64,000 bases of DNA. Origin: Streptomyces lichenis (GTDB lineage Bacteria; Actinomycetota; Actinomycetes; Streptomycetales; Streptomycetaceae). The first letter of the stretch is position 1. Every line of letters starts with the position of its first letter. The notes beneath the pieces were generated by a model that was given only the letters and a program-made list of their open reading frames with translations, made no database searches and had not been told where the DNA came from. The stretch is from the NCBI RefSeq assembly GCF_023218175.1, contig NZ_JALPTH010000030.1, positions 1-64,000 on the forward strand, read 5' to 3'. This document shows, piece by piece, positions 34,268 to 42,844 of this stretch. The position numbers and the translations under genes are program-made.

Positions 34268-34843
34268 ATGGCGCGGACGGGACAGACGCTGGTGCGGGTG
34301 GCCGTGGTGGTGCGGGCCGGGGCGGCGCCACTGTGGTGGACGGGGCTGGCCGCGGCCGCCGTGGGCGCGCTGGTCCCGGGGCTGACCGGGCGGCGGATCG
34401 GGCTGCTCGCCGGGGCGGCCCTCTTCCTGGTCACCGCGGCGGCCGTCGCCCTTGCCCGGCGCGGTGCGTATGCGCGGCCGGCCGGGGCGGCGGTCCGGGC
34501 GGGGCGCGGCGATGTGCTCCAGGACCGGGCCCGTACGGTACGGGACCGGCGGCGGGCCCTGCGCTGGTGGCTGCTCGCCGGGTTCCTGGCGGCGGTGGGC
34601 TCGTCGTTCGCGCTGCCCGGCGCCGGAGGGCTGTGGCTCGCGGGCGCCGGGGCCGGGCTGTGGCTGAAGGCCGCCTGGCTCGGCGGACGGGAACGGGCCG
34701 CCGACCGGCTGTTGTGGCTGCCGGCCGGGGCGGTCGGCCGAGCCGTGACCGGCGGCGGCCCGACCGGGCGCGCGGTGGGCGGCTACCGCTTCACCGGTAT
34801 CGCCGCCGGAGACGCCGCCCCGGGCGGGTCCCGCCGCCGCTGA
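34268..34843 (+). CDS. Integral membrane hypothetical protein
   Basis: 191 aa; ATG 34268 with GGGAGGCG upstream. Four hydrophobic segments: APLWWTGLAAAAVGALVPGL, IGLLAGAALFLVTAAAVALA, WWLLAGFLAAVGSSFALPG and LWLAGAGAGLWLKAAWLGG. A basic loop (VRDRRRALR) lies between helix pairs, and the C-terminus is Gly-rich. No family is recognised. It converges on the roadblock cluster across a 287-bp GC-rich spacer. Confidence 0.65.
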   Translation: MARTGQTLVRVAVVVRAGAAPLWWTGLAAAAVGALVPGLTGRRIGLLAGAALFLVTAAAVALARRGAYARPAGAAVRAGRGDVLQDRARTVRDRRRALRWWLLAGFLAAVGSSFALPGAGGLWLAGAGAGLWLKAAWLGGRERAADRLLWLPAGAVGRAVTGGGPTGRAVGGYRFTGIAAGDAAPGGSRRR

Positions 34844-35130
34844 GGACGTCCGGGCGCGGATGCGTTGCGGCCGAGCCGCCGGGGCCGCCCGGTACCGCGT
34901 ACGCCCGCCGGGCACGTACACCTGCCGGCCCCGGCCCCGGCCCCGTGTCACGTACGCGCGCCGAGCCCGCCGCGGCCGTGCCGCGTACGCCTGCCGGGCT
35001 GAGGCCCGTGCCCGGTACCGCGTACACCTGCGGGCCCCGGCCCCGTACAACGTGCGTCCGCCGGGCTCGGCCCGTACCGCTTCCGCCTCCGCTTCCGCTT
35101 CCGCTTCCGCCGCCGTGTGCCGGCGGGTCG
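34844..35130. repeat. Repetitive GC-rich spacer with CGTAC-containing and hexamer repeats
   Basis: The spacer has many imperfect copies of a CGTACGCC/CGTACACCTGC-type block (about 34900, 34915, 34953, 34984 and 35026), ending with six tandem hexamers of the CGCTTC type at 35078-35113. A similar CGTAC-based array lies at 39471. No gene is seen. Confidence 0.6.
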
Positions 35131-35505
35131 TCAGATCTCCAGCGAGGCCTCGATCTTGCGGAGCTGGTGGCGGGCCATCGCCAGGTTGGCGCGGCTCTTG
35201 TCCAGGGCCAGATAGAGGAACAGCCCGTTCGAGCCGCGGCTCCTGAGCAGGCGGATCAGGTGGTACTGGCTGCCCAGGGTGATCAGGATGTCCTCGATCT
35301 CCTCGTTCAGGCCCAGCATCTCCATGGTGCGCACCTTGGCGCGGACCACGTCGGTGTTGCCCGCGGCGGCCACGTTGAGGTCGAGGTCCTTGCCGCCGCC
35401 GACGGTGCCCAGCGCCATGCCGCTGGTGTAGTCGACGAGGGCCGCGCCGATGGCGCCGTCGATGATGGTGGTGGCTTCCTTGAGGGCGGTCTCGGTGTTG
35501 GCCAT
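35131..35505 (-). CDS. Roadblock/LC7-domain-like protein C (uninterrupted paralogue)
   Basis: 124 aa; ATG 35505. The compact alpha/beta roadblock-like sequence reads GAIGAALVDYTSGMALGTVG, then a helix (NTDVVRAKVRTMEMLGLNEE), IEDILITLGSQYHLIRLL and LFLYLALDKSRANLAMARHQ. It has no signal peptide. It is the last gene of the cluster, 6 bp after roadblock B. It is clearly paralogous to the first gene of the cluster, which has the same domain split by a Pro-rich insert. Roadblock proteins usually regulate Ras-like GTPases as dimers, but no GTPase is present here. Confidence 0.85.
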   Translation of the reverse strand: MANTETALKEATTIIDGAIGAALVDYTSGMALGTVGGGKDLDLNVAAAGNTDVVRAKVRTMEMLGLNEEIEDILITLGSQYHLIRLLRSRGSNGLFLYLALDKSRANLAMARHQLRKIEASLEI

Positions 35506-35511
35506 GGCGTC

Positions 35512-36036
35512 TCACGCTTCCTTCGGGTGATGGGTCGGGAGGGGCGGTACGGCGGGCGCCGCCGCGGGCGGCCGTACGGGCAGGGGGCCGGACTTCGCCG
35601 GGGCGGTCGCGGGGGTCCGCGGTTCGGGTCGGCGCTGCGGGCGGGGGTCGGGGCGGCGTTCCAGGGCCTCGTCGACCAGGGCGCCGATCCGGGCACTTGA
35701 ACGCCGGGCCTCCAGATGGAGGCGGCCCACGTTGATCCGGGGCTCGGCGAGCAGGGTGAGGACGGCCGAGCCGCCCGCCGCGTAGGTGGCGACGTACCCG
35801 TGCTCGCCCTGGACCAGCAGTTCCCGGAAGCCGCCCTGTCCGGTGGCGTCGGTGAGCCGCTGGGCGACGCCGAGCGCCGTCGCGGTGAGCGCGGCGACAT
35901 GCTCGGCGCCCTCGGCGTCGGCCGCGTCCCGGGCCAGGACCAGCCCGTCGGCGCTGGCCGCGAGCGCCCCGGTGAGCTGCGGGACTCTGGCCCGCAGCCT
36001 TCTGAGCTCGCCGAGCACCTCGGCTTCGGCCGTCAT
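35512..36036 (-). CDS. Roadblock/LC7-domain protein B (MglB/CvnB-like) with Pro-rich tail
   Basis: 174 aa; ATG 36036 behind GAGGAGA. Residues 1-125 form a roadblock domain: LGELRRLRARVPQLTGALAA, SADGLVLARDAADAEGAEHV, AALTATALGVAQRLTDAT, GYVATYAAGGSAVLTLLAEP and NVGRLHLEARRSSARIGALV. This is the type found in Streptomyces conservons (CvnB) and MglB. The C-terminal ~45 residues are Pro/Arg-rich (RPDPRPQRRPEP), possibly a docking tail. It is translated just before roadblock C. Confidence 0.88.
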   Translation of the reverse strand: MTAEAEVLGELRRLRARVPQLTGALAASADGLVLARDAADAEGAEHVAALTATALGVAQRLTDATGQGGFRELLVQGEHGYVATYAAGGSAVLTLLAEPRINVGRLHLEARRSSARIGALVDEALERRPDPRPQRRPEPRTPATAPAKSGPLPVRPPAAAPAVPPLPTHHPKEA

Positions 36037-36103
36037 CAGCAGTCTCCTCTCGGCGCGCTGTCGCAGAGCGCGCCTCATGAGCGCGTAGGGCGCGTACGGG
36101 TCG

Positions 36104-36892
36104 TCACAGGTGTGCCTCCAGTGCGTCGCGGAGCCGGCGGAGCAGAGCGGTGTCCGGGTCGGCGGCGATGTCGGCGACCCACGCCGGAACGGTGGGCGGG
36201 ACCTGTGCGGGTGCCGCGGCCGGCTCGTACGGGGTGGCGACCAGCCCGGCCGCGGCCAGCCGGCGGATGTCCAGCAGGGTGTGGAAGGCGGGGCGGCCGA
36301 GCTCGCGGGCGAGCCGCGCGGGGGTGCGCCGGCCGTCGGCGCGGGCCAGCAGGGCGCGCTGGCGGGGGGTGACCGTCTGGCCGGGGGAGGGGGTGCGCGG
36401 CACGACCGGCGCGGAGTCGACCGCCGGGTAGGGCCAGACGGCTTCCAGCAGTTCGCGCCGTCGCAGGGTCTCGCGCTGGACGTCGGCGGCGGGGACCGGG
36501 CGCACCTGGCCCATCCAGTGCCCGACGCCGCCGCGGAAGCGGGTCGGGCCGCCGCCGGGGGTGAGGACGAAGTAGGCCGCGTCGAAGAGGGCGGCCAGAT
36601 GGCATATCTCCAGCTCACCGCCGGATATTCGCCCGCTGTCGACCAGGAAGCGGCCCACCTCGCGGCGGGCGCCGGCCCGGTCGACGGCCTCCTGCCAGCC
36701 GGCCCGGGGCAGTCGGCCCCCGGCGGTGAGCAGCACGTCCACACCGGGTGCCGCGGGGCTCTCGGCGTGCACCACCCGCCCGTCCACCAGATAGAGGGTG
36801 CCGTGGTCGCGGATGAGGGCGCCGGTGGCGCGGTCCTCGGCGAGCCGCAGCAGCATCGGGGAGACCACGGGGGCGGCGGCGTGCGCGCTCAT
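36104..36892 (-). CDS. DUF4388/PATAN-like protein with C-terminal winged-helix-like region
   Basis: 262 aa. The ATG at 36892 overlaps the preceding stop (ATGA). The N-terminal segment (LLRLAEDRATGALIRDHGTL, YLVDGRVVHAESPAAPGVDV, LLTAGGRL) fits the PATAN/DUF4388 fold seen in bacterial signalling proteins near roadblock/GTPase systems. The middle reads VGRFLVDSGRISGGELEICH. The C-terminal region (VTPRQRALLARADGRRTPAR, LARELGRPAFHTLLDIRRLA, AAGLVATP) resembles a winged helix. It may be a transcriptional or adaptor output of the cluster. Domain names are from motif appearance and need a profile search. Confidence 0.75.
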   Translation of the reverse strand: MSAHAAAPVVSPMLLRLAEDRATGALIRDHGTLYLVDGRVVHAESPAAPGVDVLLTAGGRLPRAGWQEAVDRAGARREVGRFLVDSGRISGGELEICHLAALFDAAYFVLTPGGGPTRFRGGVGHWMGQVRPVPAADVQRETLRRRELLEAVWPYPAVDSAPVVPRTPSPGQTVTPRQRALLARADGRRTPARLARELGRPAFHTLLDIRRLAAAGLVATPYEPAAAPAQVPPTVPAWVADIAADPDTALLRRLRDALEAHL

Positions 36893-37401
36893 ATCAGTAC
36901 CAGCCGTTCGGCGAGTTCGCGCAGCCGCAACCGGGCGAGGGCCAGGTTGCCGGTGCGGCGGTCCAGCCAGAGGTGGAGGAAGACGCTGCTGTCGAACGTC
37001 GTGCCGACGAACCGCAGCACGTGGTAGCCGGTCCGGGTGGTGACGATGACGTCCTCGACGGGCGGTTCCCGCAGGTCGTCGGCCGGTCCGGCCGATGCTG
37101 CGGGGACGGGGACGGGGGGCGGTACGGGTAAGGGGGCCGGGCGGGGCACGGGCGCCGGGGCGGCGGCGGCCGAGGGGCCCGGCGGCAGCGCGGGCGGGCC
37201 GTTCGCCCCCGGGGCGAAGGACTCGTACTCGGCGGCCGCGCGGGCCAGTTCGGCGGTCTCGGCGGCGGTCGTCTCGTGGTCGCCCACCGGGGACTCGCCC
37301 GCCGTGCCGAGCGCCAGCCCGCTGGTCCAGTCGACGAGCGCGGCACCGCGGGCACCTGGCAGGCTCATCGCTTCGCGCAGGCACTCGTCGATTCCGGGCA
37401 C
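36889..37401 (-). CDS. Roadblock/LC7-like protein A with the domain split by a Pro-rich insert
   Basis: 170 aa. GTG 37401 is chosen because GGGAGGGG lies 7 nt upstream; an in-frame TTG at 37440 has no such site. The N-part ARGAALVDWTSGLALGTAGE and the C-part VEDVIVTTRTGYHVLRFVGT, FLHLWLDRRTGNLALARLRL align with roadblock C. Between them is a ~50-residue Pro/Ala/Val low-complexity stretch absent from C. It is the first gene of the cluster and overlaps the DUF4388-like gene by 4 bp. It probably dimerises with another member. Confidence 0.8.
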   Translation of the reverse strand: MPGIDECLREAMSLPGARGAALVDWTSGLALGTAGESPVGDHETTAAETAELARAAAEYESFAPGANGPPALPPGPSAAAAPAPVPRPAPLPVPPPVPVPAASAGPADDLREPPVEDVIVTTRTGYHVLRFVGTTFDSSVFLHLWLDRRTGNLALARLRLRELAERLVLI

Positions 37402-37596
37402 GCCGGTTCCCCTCCCAGTTCCCAGTTCCCCGTCACGCAAGAAGCAGCAGTGACGAGGAGGTTACGCAAAGTCCCGCTCGTGGGAAGGGAGTTCTGGCAA
37501 ATTCCACGGGAACGTGCCCGGACCGATGTACGGTCGACGGTTGCCGGACATCGAGCGGCGCTTTCGCGCCACCCGACGGCCCGGGTGTGCGGGTCG

Positions 37597-38973
37597 CTAC
37601 TGGCGTGGCGCGGGCGAGGCGGGCGTGTCCTCACCCCGTGCCCGGAGCACCAGCTTGTTCACCGCCCAGAGCACCACCCCGAGCGCCACCAGCACGGCGG
37701 CCCGGATGTAGACGTCGGAGGAGCGGTCGGCCAGCGGGCTGGCCAGCACCAGGGCGCTGATGGCGCCGAGCACCGGCAGGATCGTCGGCGTACGGAAGTG
37801 GTGGTGCTCGACCCGGTCCTTGCGCAGCACCAGCACGGCGACGTTGACCACCGCGAAGACGCAGAGCAGGAGGAAGGAGGTGGTGTCGCCGAGGCCCTCG
37901 ATCTCCCCGGTGGACACCAGGCCGATCGCCAGCAGCGAGACGAAGACGATGCCGACGACCGGGGTGCGGCGGCGGGGGAGCACCTTGCCCATGGCGCGCG
38001 GCAGGATCCGCTCGTTGGCCATGCCGTAGCAGAGCCGGGAGGCCATCATGATGTTGATCAGCGCGGAGTTGGTGACCGCGAACAGGGCGATCAGCGCGAA
38101 GAGCTTGGGCGGGAAGTCCAGCCCGCCGGCCTTCACCACTTCCAGCAGCGGGCCGCTGGAGCCCTCCAGGACCCGGTAGTCCACCAGGAGCGAGGAGATC
38201 AGGGCCACCAGGACGTAGATGGTGCCGGTGACGCCGACGCCGATGAAGATGGCGCGGGGGAAGGTGCGGGCCGGGTCCTGGGTCTCCTCGGCCATGTTGA
38301 CCGAGTCCTCGAAGCCGACGAAGGCGAAGAAACCGAGCGCGGTGGCGCCCAGCACGCTGGTGAGCAGGGCGTATCCGGTGCCGGTGGCCTGGAAGTCGCC
38401 GAGCCGGGAGGGCTCGCCCTCGCCGGAGAGCACCGCGTAGGCGCCGATGACCAGGATGATCGTCAGACCGGTCAGCTCGACCAGGGTGAGCACCACGTTG
38501 GCCTTCACCGACTCCGAGACGCCCCGCAGGTTCAGCGCGGCGAGCGCCAGGATGAAGAGGACCGCGATCAGCGTCGGCGGCACCGCGTCGGTGAACTCGC
38601 CCAGGTAGTCCCCGCTGAACGCCCGGGCGGCGGCACTGGCCGAGGACAGTCCCGAGCACATGACCATGAACGCGATGATGAAGGTCAGGAAGGGGACCTC
38701 GAACGCCTTCTGGGTGTAGAGGGCGGCCCCGGCGGCCTTCGGGTACTTGCCGACCAGCTCGACATACGAGGCCGCCGTCAGCAGCGCGACCGCGAAGCCG
38801 ATCGCGAACGGCAGCCAGAGCGCGCCCCCGACCTTGCCCGCCACGCTTCCCGTGGTGGCGTAGATGCCGGTGCCGAGGATGTCACCGATGACGAAGAGGA
38901 TCAGCAGCTTCGGCCCGATGGCTCTCTTGAGGGCCGGCTCGCCGCCGTCGACGGGCTCTGCGGTAGTGGACAT
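37597..38973 (-). CDS. APC-superfamily amino acid permease
   Basis: 458 aa; ATG 38973. Twelve or so transmembrane helices with APC motifs: the unwound first helix LFVIGDILGTGIYATTGSVA, then GALWLPFAIGFAVALLTAAS, FFAFVGFEDSVNMAEETQDP (the conserved helix-6 FxGFE motif), NERILPRAMGKVLPRRRTPV and a C-terminal VLVLRKDR. It imports amino acids, but the substrate cannot be predicted. The gene is transcribed in the same direction as the roadblock cluster, 195 bp upstream of its first gene, and need not be cotranscribed. Confidence 0.9.
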   Translation of the reverse strand: MSTTAEPVDGGEPALKRAIGPKLLILFVIGDILGTGIYATTGSVAGKVGGALWLPFAIGFAVALLTAASYVELVGKYPKAAGAALYTQKAFEVPFLTFIIAFMVMCSGLSSASAAARAFSGDYLGEFTDAVPPTLIAVLFILALAALNLRGVSESVKANVVLTLVELTGLTIILVIGAYAVLSGEGEPSRLGDFQATGTGYALLTSVLGATALGFFAFVGFEDSVNMAEETQDPARTFPRAIFIGVGVTGTIYVLVALISSLLVDYRVLEGSSGPLLEVVKAGGLDFPPKLFALIALFAVTNSALINIMMASRLCYGMANERILPRAMGKVLPRRRTPVVGIVFVSLLAIGLVSTGEIEGLGDTTSFLLLCVFAVVNVAVLVLRKDRVEHHHFRTPTILPVLGAISALVLASPLADRSSDVYIRAAVLVALGVVLWAVNKLVLRARGEDTPASPAPRQ

Positions 38974-39163
38974 GGATGCTTACTGCCCGGCGGGGTACGG
39001 CTGATTCCCGCGAGGCCGGCGATTACCGCCGGGGGTGCGGCGAACGGAGGGGGGCCGGGACCGCCCCGGTGGGTGCCCGCGCGGGGGCGGGCCGACTGGG
39101 GCGGCCCGGCCGACGCGGCTGCCCGGGCCCCGGCGGTGCGGCGCTCTCCCTACACTCACGCGC

Positions 39164-39421
39164 ATGACGCAGCAGACCTACTCGATCACCGAGGCCCGCG
39201 AGCGGCTCGACGAGCTCGTCCATGAGGTCGGTGCGACCGGGGAACCGGTCGGCATCACGGAGCACGGGCAGCTCGTCGCGGTGCTGGTCGGCCCGGCGGA
39301 CGCCCTCGAACTCCAGGAGGCACGGGCGCTGGCCGCGTACCGGGCCCGCCAGGCCCGGGGCGAGGACGCCGGGGTGCCGGCGGAGGAGGCGTACCGCCGG
39401 GTGTTCGGCGACGGCGCCTGA
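39164..39421 (+). CDS. Phd/YefM-type antitoxin without a linked toxin
   Basis: 85 aa; ATG 39164. The N-terminal Phd/YefM DNA-binding fold is clear (YSITEARERLDELVHEVGAT, PVGITEHGQLVAVLVGPADA), followed by a helical toxin-neutralising tail (EARALAAYRARQARGEDAGV). The next 200 bp contain no RelE/Doc/PIN reading frame, only tandem repeats, so the antitoxin is an orphan. It may act as a stand-alone repressor. Its 5' side faces the permease gene. Confidence 0.85.
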   Translation: MTQQTYSITEARERLDELVHEVGATGEPVGITEHGQLVAVLVGPADALELQEARALAAYRARQARGEDAGVPAEEAYRRVFGDGA

Positions 39422-39470
39422 CGTACGGGGGCGGGGGCCTGCCCTCCCCGTACGTCGGGCCCCCCGGCCC

Positions 39471-39538
39471 CGCGTACGCCCCGGCCCCGCGTACACCCCG
39501 GCCCCGCGTACACCCCGGCCCCGCGTACGCCCCGGCCG
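39471..39538 (+). repeat. Four tandem 17-bp repeats
   Basis: Unit CGCGTACRCCCCGGCCC (R = G or A) at 39471, 39488, 39505 and 39522; copies two and three are identical and the last ends in G. It follows the orphan antitoxin. Similar CGTAC-rich sequence is at 34900-35080. Confidence 0.85.
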
Positions 39539-39636
39539 CTCGCCTCCCGAAGAGGCGCCCCCGCCCCGCGTACGGGACGGGGCTCGGTCCCGCGTACGGT
39601 CCGGTCACCCGAGCCCCGGCGGCCTTCCCCCCCCCG

Positions 39637-40965
39637 TCACCCCAGCAGGGCGTCCCGGTGGGCGCCGCCTGACTCGGCGACGATCTCGGCAAGCTGCTGG
39701 GGTGGGCGGGCGGGGGTGAAGTGGACGGTGCCGTCGGGGGACTCGGTGTGGCCGTAGACGCCGGGGCGGGGGAGCGAGTTGTAGGCGTAGTGGGCGGTGA
39801 AGTAGTAGGCGCCGGTGTCCAGGGCGGCGATCACGTCCCCGGGTTCGAGGAGGGGGAGGGGGCGTTCGACGGCGAGCAGGTCGCCGGCGAAGCAGGCGGG
39901 GCCGGCCACGTCCTGGTCGGTGAGGGGGCCGTCCTTGGGGCGGCCCTCGGCGTCGTACGTGGCGATCCGCAGCGGCCAGGAGTCCGGGTCGTAGACCGTA
40001 CGGGTGGCGACCTGGACGCCGGCGTGGGTGACCGCGATGGGACGGGCGCCGGAGGTCTTGGTGTACTCGACGCGGGCGAGCAGGGTGCCGTGCTTGGCCA
40101 GCAGCGACCGCCCGAACTCGGTGACCAGCCCGTACCGCCCGTCGAACAGTCCGGGCACCTCGGCGGCCAGCAGCCGGGCGTACTCGGCGAAGGTGGGGGT
40201 GTGCTCGTCGGAGGCGAAGTTCACCGGCAGCCCGCCGCCGATGTCGAGGGTGTCCACCTGGCGGCGCCCGTGTGCGCGGAGGGTGGCCTCGTTGATCTCC
40301 TCGGCCAGCTCGTAGGCCTCCCGGATCCCGGTGGCGAGCAGGGAGAGCGGGATGCCCTGGGAGCCGGTGTGGGTGTGCAGCCGGGTCAGCCAGGGGCGGT
40401 CCAGGAAGGCGCGGACGACCTCGTCGCGGGCGCCCTGGTCGCGCAGGGCGATGCCGAACTTGGACGTGGGGGTCGCGGTGGACAGCGCGTCGATGGTGCC
40501 GCCGCCGATCTGCGGGTTGACGCGGAGGCCGAGGGGGGAGGCCGTCGGCGACCGGCTCAGCAGGGTGTCGAGGCGGCTCAGTTCCTGCGGGTTGTCGGCG
40601 TTGACGGCGACTCCGAGGGCGACCGCCTCGGTCAGCTCGGCGGGGGTCTTGGCGGGGGAGTCCAGCACGATCCGCTCGGGCGGCACCCCGGCGGCGCGGG
40701 TCAGGGCCAGCTCCCCGGGGCTGGCCACCTCCGCGCCCAGCCCCTCCTGGGAGAGCAGCCGCAGCACCGGCACCAGCGGCCCGGCCTTGACGGCGAAGGC
40801 GTGCAGCACCGGGGCGTCGGTGACGGCGGCGAAGGCGGCGCGCAGTTCGGCGGCGGAGGCGCGGACGCCCTCGGTGTCGAGGAGGGCGGCGACGGGGTGG
40901 TCCTGGGACAGCAGCCGCTGGTCGACGGCGGCTCGTACGGCTCGGTCGCGGCGGTCGGAAGCCAT
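39637..40965 (-). CDS. Diaminopimelate-decarboxylase-like fold type III PLP enzyme
   Basis: 442 aa from the ATG at 40965. It has a TIM-barrel with HAFAVKAGPLVPVLRLLSQE (PLP Lys), EVASPGELALTRAAGVPPER, SPLGLRVNPQIGGGTIDALS, LHTHTGSQGI, LDIGGGLPVNF, then LVTEFGRSLLAKHGTLLARV and CFAGDLL...LEPGDVIAALDTGAYYF. This matches LysA-type decarboxylases, and the CxxGD and EPG(D) segments fit diaminopimelate/ornithine-type enzymes. It is not in a lysine operon, so it may be a LysA2-type or amino-acid metabolic paralogue. It is divergent from hutU; the functional link is unknown. Confidence 0.85.
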   Translation of the reverse strand: MASDRRDRAVRAAVDQRLLSQDHPVAALLDTEGVRASAAELRAAFAAVTDAPVLHAFAVKAGPLVPVLRLLSQEGLGAEVASPGELALTRAAGVPPERIVLDSPAKTPAELTEAVALGVAVNADNPQELSRLDTLLSRSPTASPLGLRVNPQIGGGTIDALSTATPTSKFGIALRDQGARDEVVRAFLDRPWLTRLHTHTGSQGIPLSLLATGIREAYELAEEINEATLRAHGRRQVDTLDIGGGLPVNFASDEHTPTFAEYARLLAAEVPGLFDGRYGLVTEFGRSLLAKHGTLLARVEYTKTSGARPIAVTHAGVQVATRTVYDPDSWPLRIATYDAEGRPKDGPLTDQDVAGPACFAGDLLAVERPLPLLEPGDVIAALDTGAYYFTAHYAYNSLPRPGVYGHTESPDGTVHFTPARPPQQLAEIVAESGGAHRDALLG

Positions 40966-41050
40966 GGCCCCCAGCCAATCATCCGAACGGGCGACGAGGC
41001 GAACGGGGGAACGGCCGACGGCCATGAGGCCGACGGGCGCCGCCGCCCCG

Positions 41051-41100
41051 TTGACTGGAAGTATTCATCGGGTCAGTATGTGAATAACCAGCTCTGCATA
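41051..41100 (+). promoter_or_regulatory. hutU promoter with embedded inverted repeat
   Basis: TTGACT (41051-41056), 17-nt spacer, CAGTAT (41074-41079) form a good -35/-10 pair. TATTCA (41062-41067) and TGAATA (41081-41086) are perfect inverted arms straddling the -10, as expected for a repressor site. GCTCTGCATA (41091-41100) is identical to a 10-mer at the RpiR dyad. Confidence 0.55.
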
Positions 41101-41125
41101 GCGTCTGTCGCCGAGGAGGCATCCC

Positions 41126-42844
41126 ATGTCAGGACCCCGCCCCGTCCGGGCCCCGCGCGGTACGGAACTGACCGCCCTCGGCTGGCAGCAGGAGGCCGCC
41201 CTGCGGATGCTCCAGAACAACCTGGACCCGGAGGTCGCCGAGCACCCCGACAAGCTGGTCGTCTACGGCGGCACCGGCAAGGCCGCCCGCGACTGGCGCT
41301 CCTTCGACGCCATGGTCCGCACCCTGCGCACCCTCAAGCAGGACGAGACCATGCTGGTCCAGTCCGGCCGCCCGGTCGGCGTGATGCAGACCCACGAGTG
41401 GGCGCCGCGTGTGCTGATCGCCAACTCCAACCTGGTCGGCGACTGGGCGAACTGGGAGGAGTTCCGCCGCCTGGAGCAGCTCGGCCTGACCATGTACGGG
41501 CAGATGACCGCCGGGTCCTGGATCTACATCGGCACCCAGGGCATCCTCCAGGGCACCTACGAGACCTTCGCCGCCGTCGCGGCCAAGAAGTTCGGCGGGA
41601 CGCTGGCCGGGACCATCACGCTGACCGCCGGGCTCGGCGGCATGGGCGGGGCCCAGCCGCTGGCCGTCACCATGAACGACGGCGTCGCCCTCTGTATCGA
41701 CTGCGACCCGCGCGCCATCGAGCGCCGGATCGAGCACCGCTACCTCGATGTGAAGGCCGACTCGCTGGAGCACGCCCTCACCCTGGCCACCGAGGCCCGC
41801 GACGCCCGCCGCCCGCTCTCCATCGGCGTCCTCGGCAACGCCGCCGAGCTGCTGCCGCGGCTGCTCGCCATGGGCGCGCCCATCGACATCGTCACCGACC
41901 AGACCTCCGCCCACGACCCGCTCGCCTACCTCCCGCTCGGCGTCGACTTCGACGACATGGCCTCCTACGCCGCCGACAAGCCGGCCGACTTCACCCAGCG
42001 GGCCCGGGAGTCGATGGCCCGCCATGTGGAGGCCATGGTCGGCTTCCAGGACGCCGGGGCCGAGGTCTTCGACTACGGCAACTCCATCCGGGGCGAGGCC
42101 AAGCTCGCCGGCTACGAGCGGGCCTTCGACTTCCCCGGCTTCGTCCCCGCCTACATCCGGCCGCTGTTCTGCGAGGGCAAGGGCCCCTTCCGCTGGGCCG
42201 CGCTCTCCGGCGACCCCAAGGACATCGCCGCCACCGACAAGGCGATGCTCGACCTCTTCCCGGAGAACGAGTCGCTGCGCCGCTGGATCACCATGGCCGG
42301 TGAGCGGGTCCACTTCCAGGGCCTGCCCGCCCGGATCTGCTGGCTCGGCTACGGCGAGCGCGACCGGGCCGGCGAGCGGTTCAACGACATGGTCGCCTCC
42401 GGTGAGCTCCAGGCCCCGCTGGCCATCGGCCGGGACCACCTCGACTGCGGCTCCGTCGCCTCCCCGTACCGGGAGACCGAGGCCATGCTCGACGGCTCCG
42501 ACGCCATCGCCGACTGGCCGCTGCTCAACGCCATGGTCAACGTCGCCTCTGGTGCCTCCTGGGTCTCCCTGCACCACGGCGGCGGGGTCGGCATGGGCCG
42601 CTCCATCCACGCCGGGCAGGTCACCGTCGCCGACGGCACCCCGCTGGCCGGCGAGAAGATCCGCCGGGTGCTCACCAACGACCCCGGGATGGGCGTCATC
42701 CGGCACGTGGACGCCGGGTACGACATCGCCGAGGACGTGGCCGCCGAGCGCGGCGTCCGCGTCCCGATGCGGGAAGATGGCACGCGGGAAGACGGCACGG
42801 CGGAGTCCTCGGGCGACAGCGGTCAGCAGGGCGCGGCCTCGTGA
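41126..42844 (+). CDS. hutU: Urocanate hydratase
   Basis: 572 aa; ATG 41126 behind GAGGAGGCATCCC. It has the family fold with NAD: NNLDPEVAEHPDKLVVYGGT, GKAARDWRSFDAMVRTLRTL, GVMQTHEWAPRVLIANSNLV, TLTAGLGGMGGAQPLAVTMN, TDQTSAHDPLAYLPLG, FDYGNSIRGEA and HHGGGVGMGRSIHAG. It converts urocanate to 4-imidazolone-5-propionate, the second step of histidine degradation. It opens the operon, and its stop overlaps the next GTG. No histidine ammonia-lyase gene (hutH) is in the window. The C-terminal ~25 residues are low complexity. Confidence 0.95.
   Translation: MSGPRPVRAPRGTELTALGWQQEAALRMLQNNLDPEVAEHPDKLVVYGGTGKAARDWRSFDAMVRTLRTLKQDETMLVQSGRPVGVMQTHEWAPRVLIANSNLVGDWANWEEFRRLEQLGLTMYGQMTAGSWIYIGTQGILQGTYETFAAVAAKKFGGTLAGTITLTAGLGGMGGAQPLAVTMNDGVALCIDCDPRAIERRIEHRYLDVKADSLEHALTLATEARDARRPLSIGVLGNAAELLPRLLAMGAPIDIVTDQTSAHDPLAYLPLGVDFDDMASYAADKPADFTQRARESMARHVEAMVGFQDAGAEVFDYGNSIRGEAKLAGYERAFDFPGFVPAYIRPLFCEGKGPFRWAALSGDPKDIAATDKAMLDLFPENESLRRWITMAGERVHFQGLPARICWLGYGERDRAGERFNDMVASGELQAPLAIGRDHLDCGSVASPYRETEAMLDGSDAIADWPLLNAMVNVASGASWVSLHHGGGVGMGRSIHAGQVTVADGTPLAGEKIRRVLTNDPGMGVIRHVDAGYDIAEDVAAERGVRVPMREDGTREDGTAESSGDSGQQGAAS

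Noticed and set aside
39471..39538. CRISPR-like array after the antitoxin
   Set aside because: Units are contiguous 17-bp tandem repeats without spacers.
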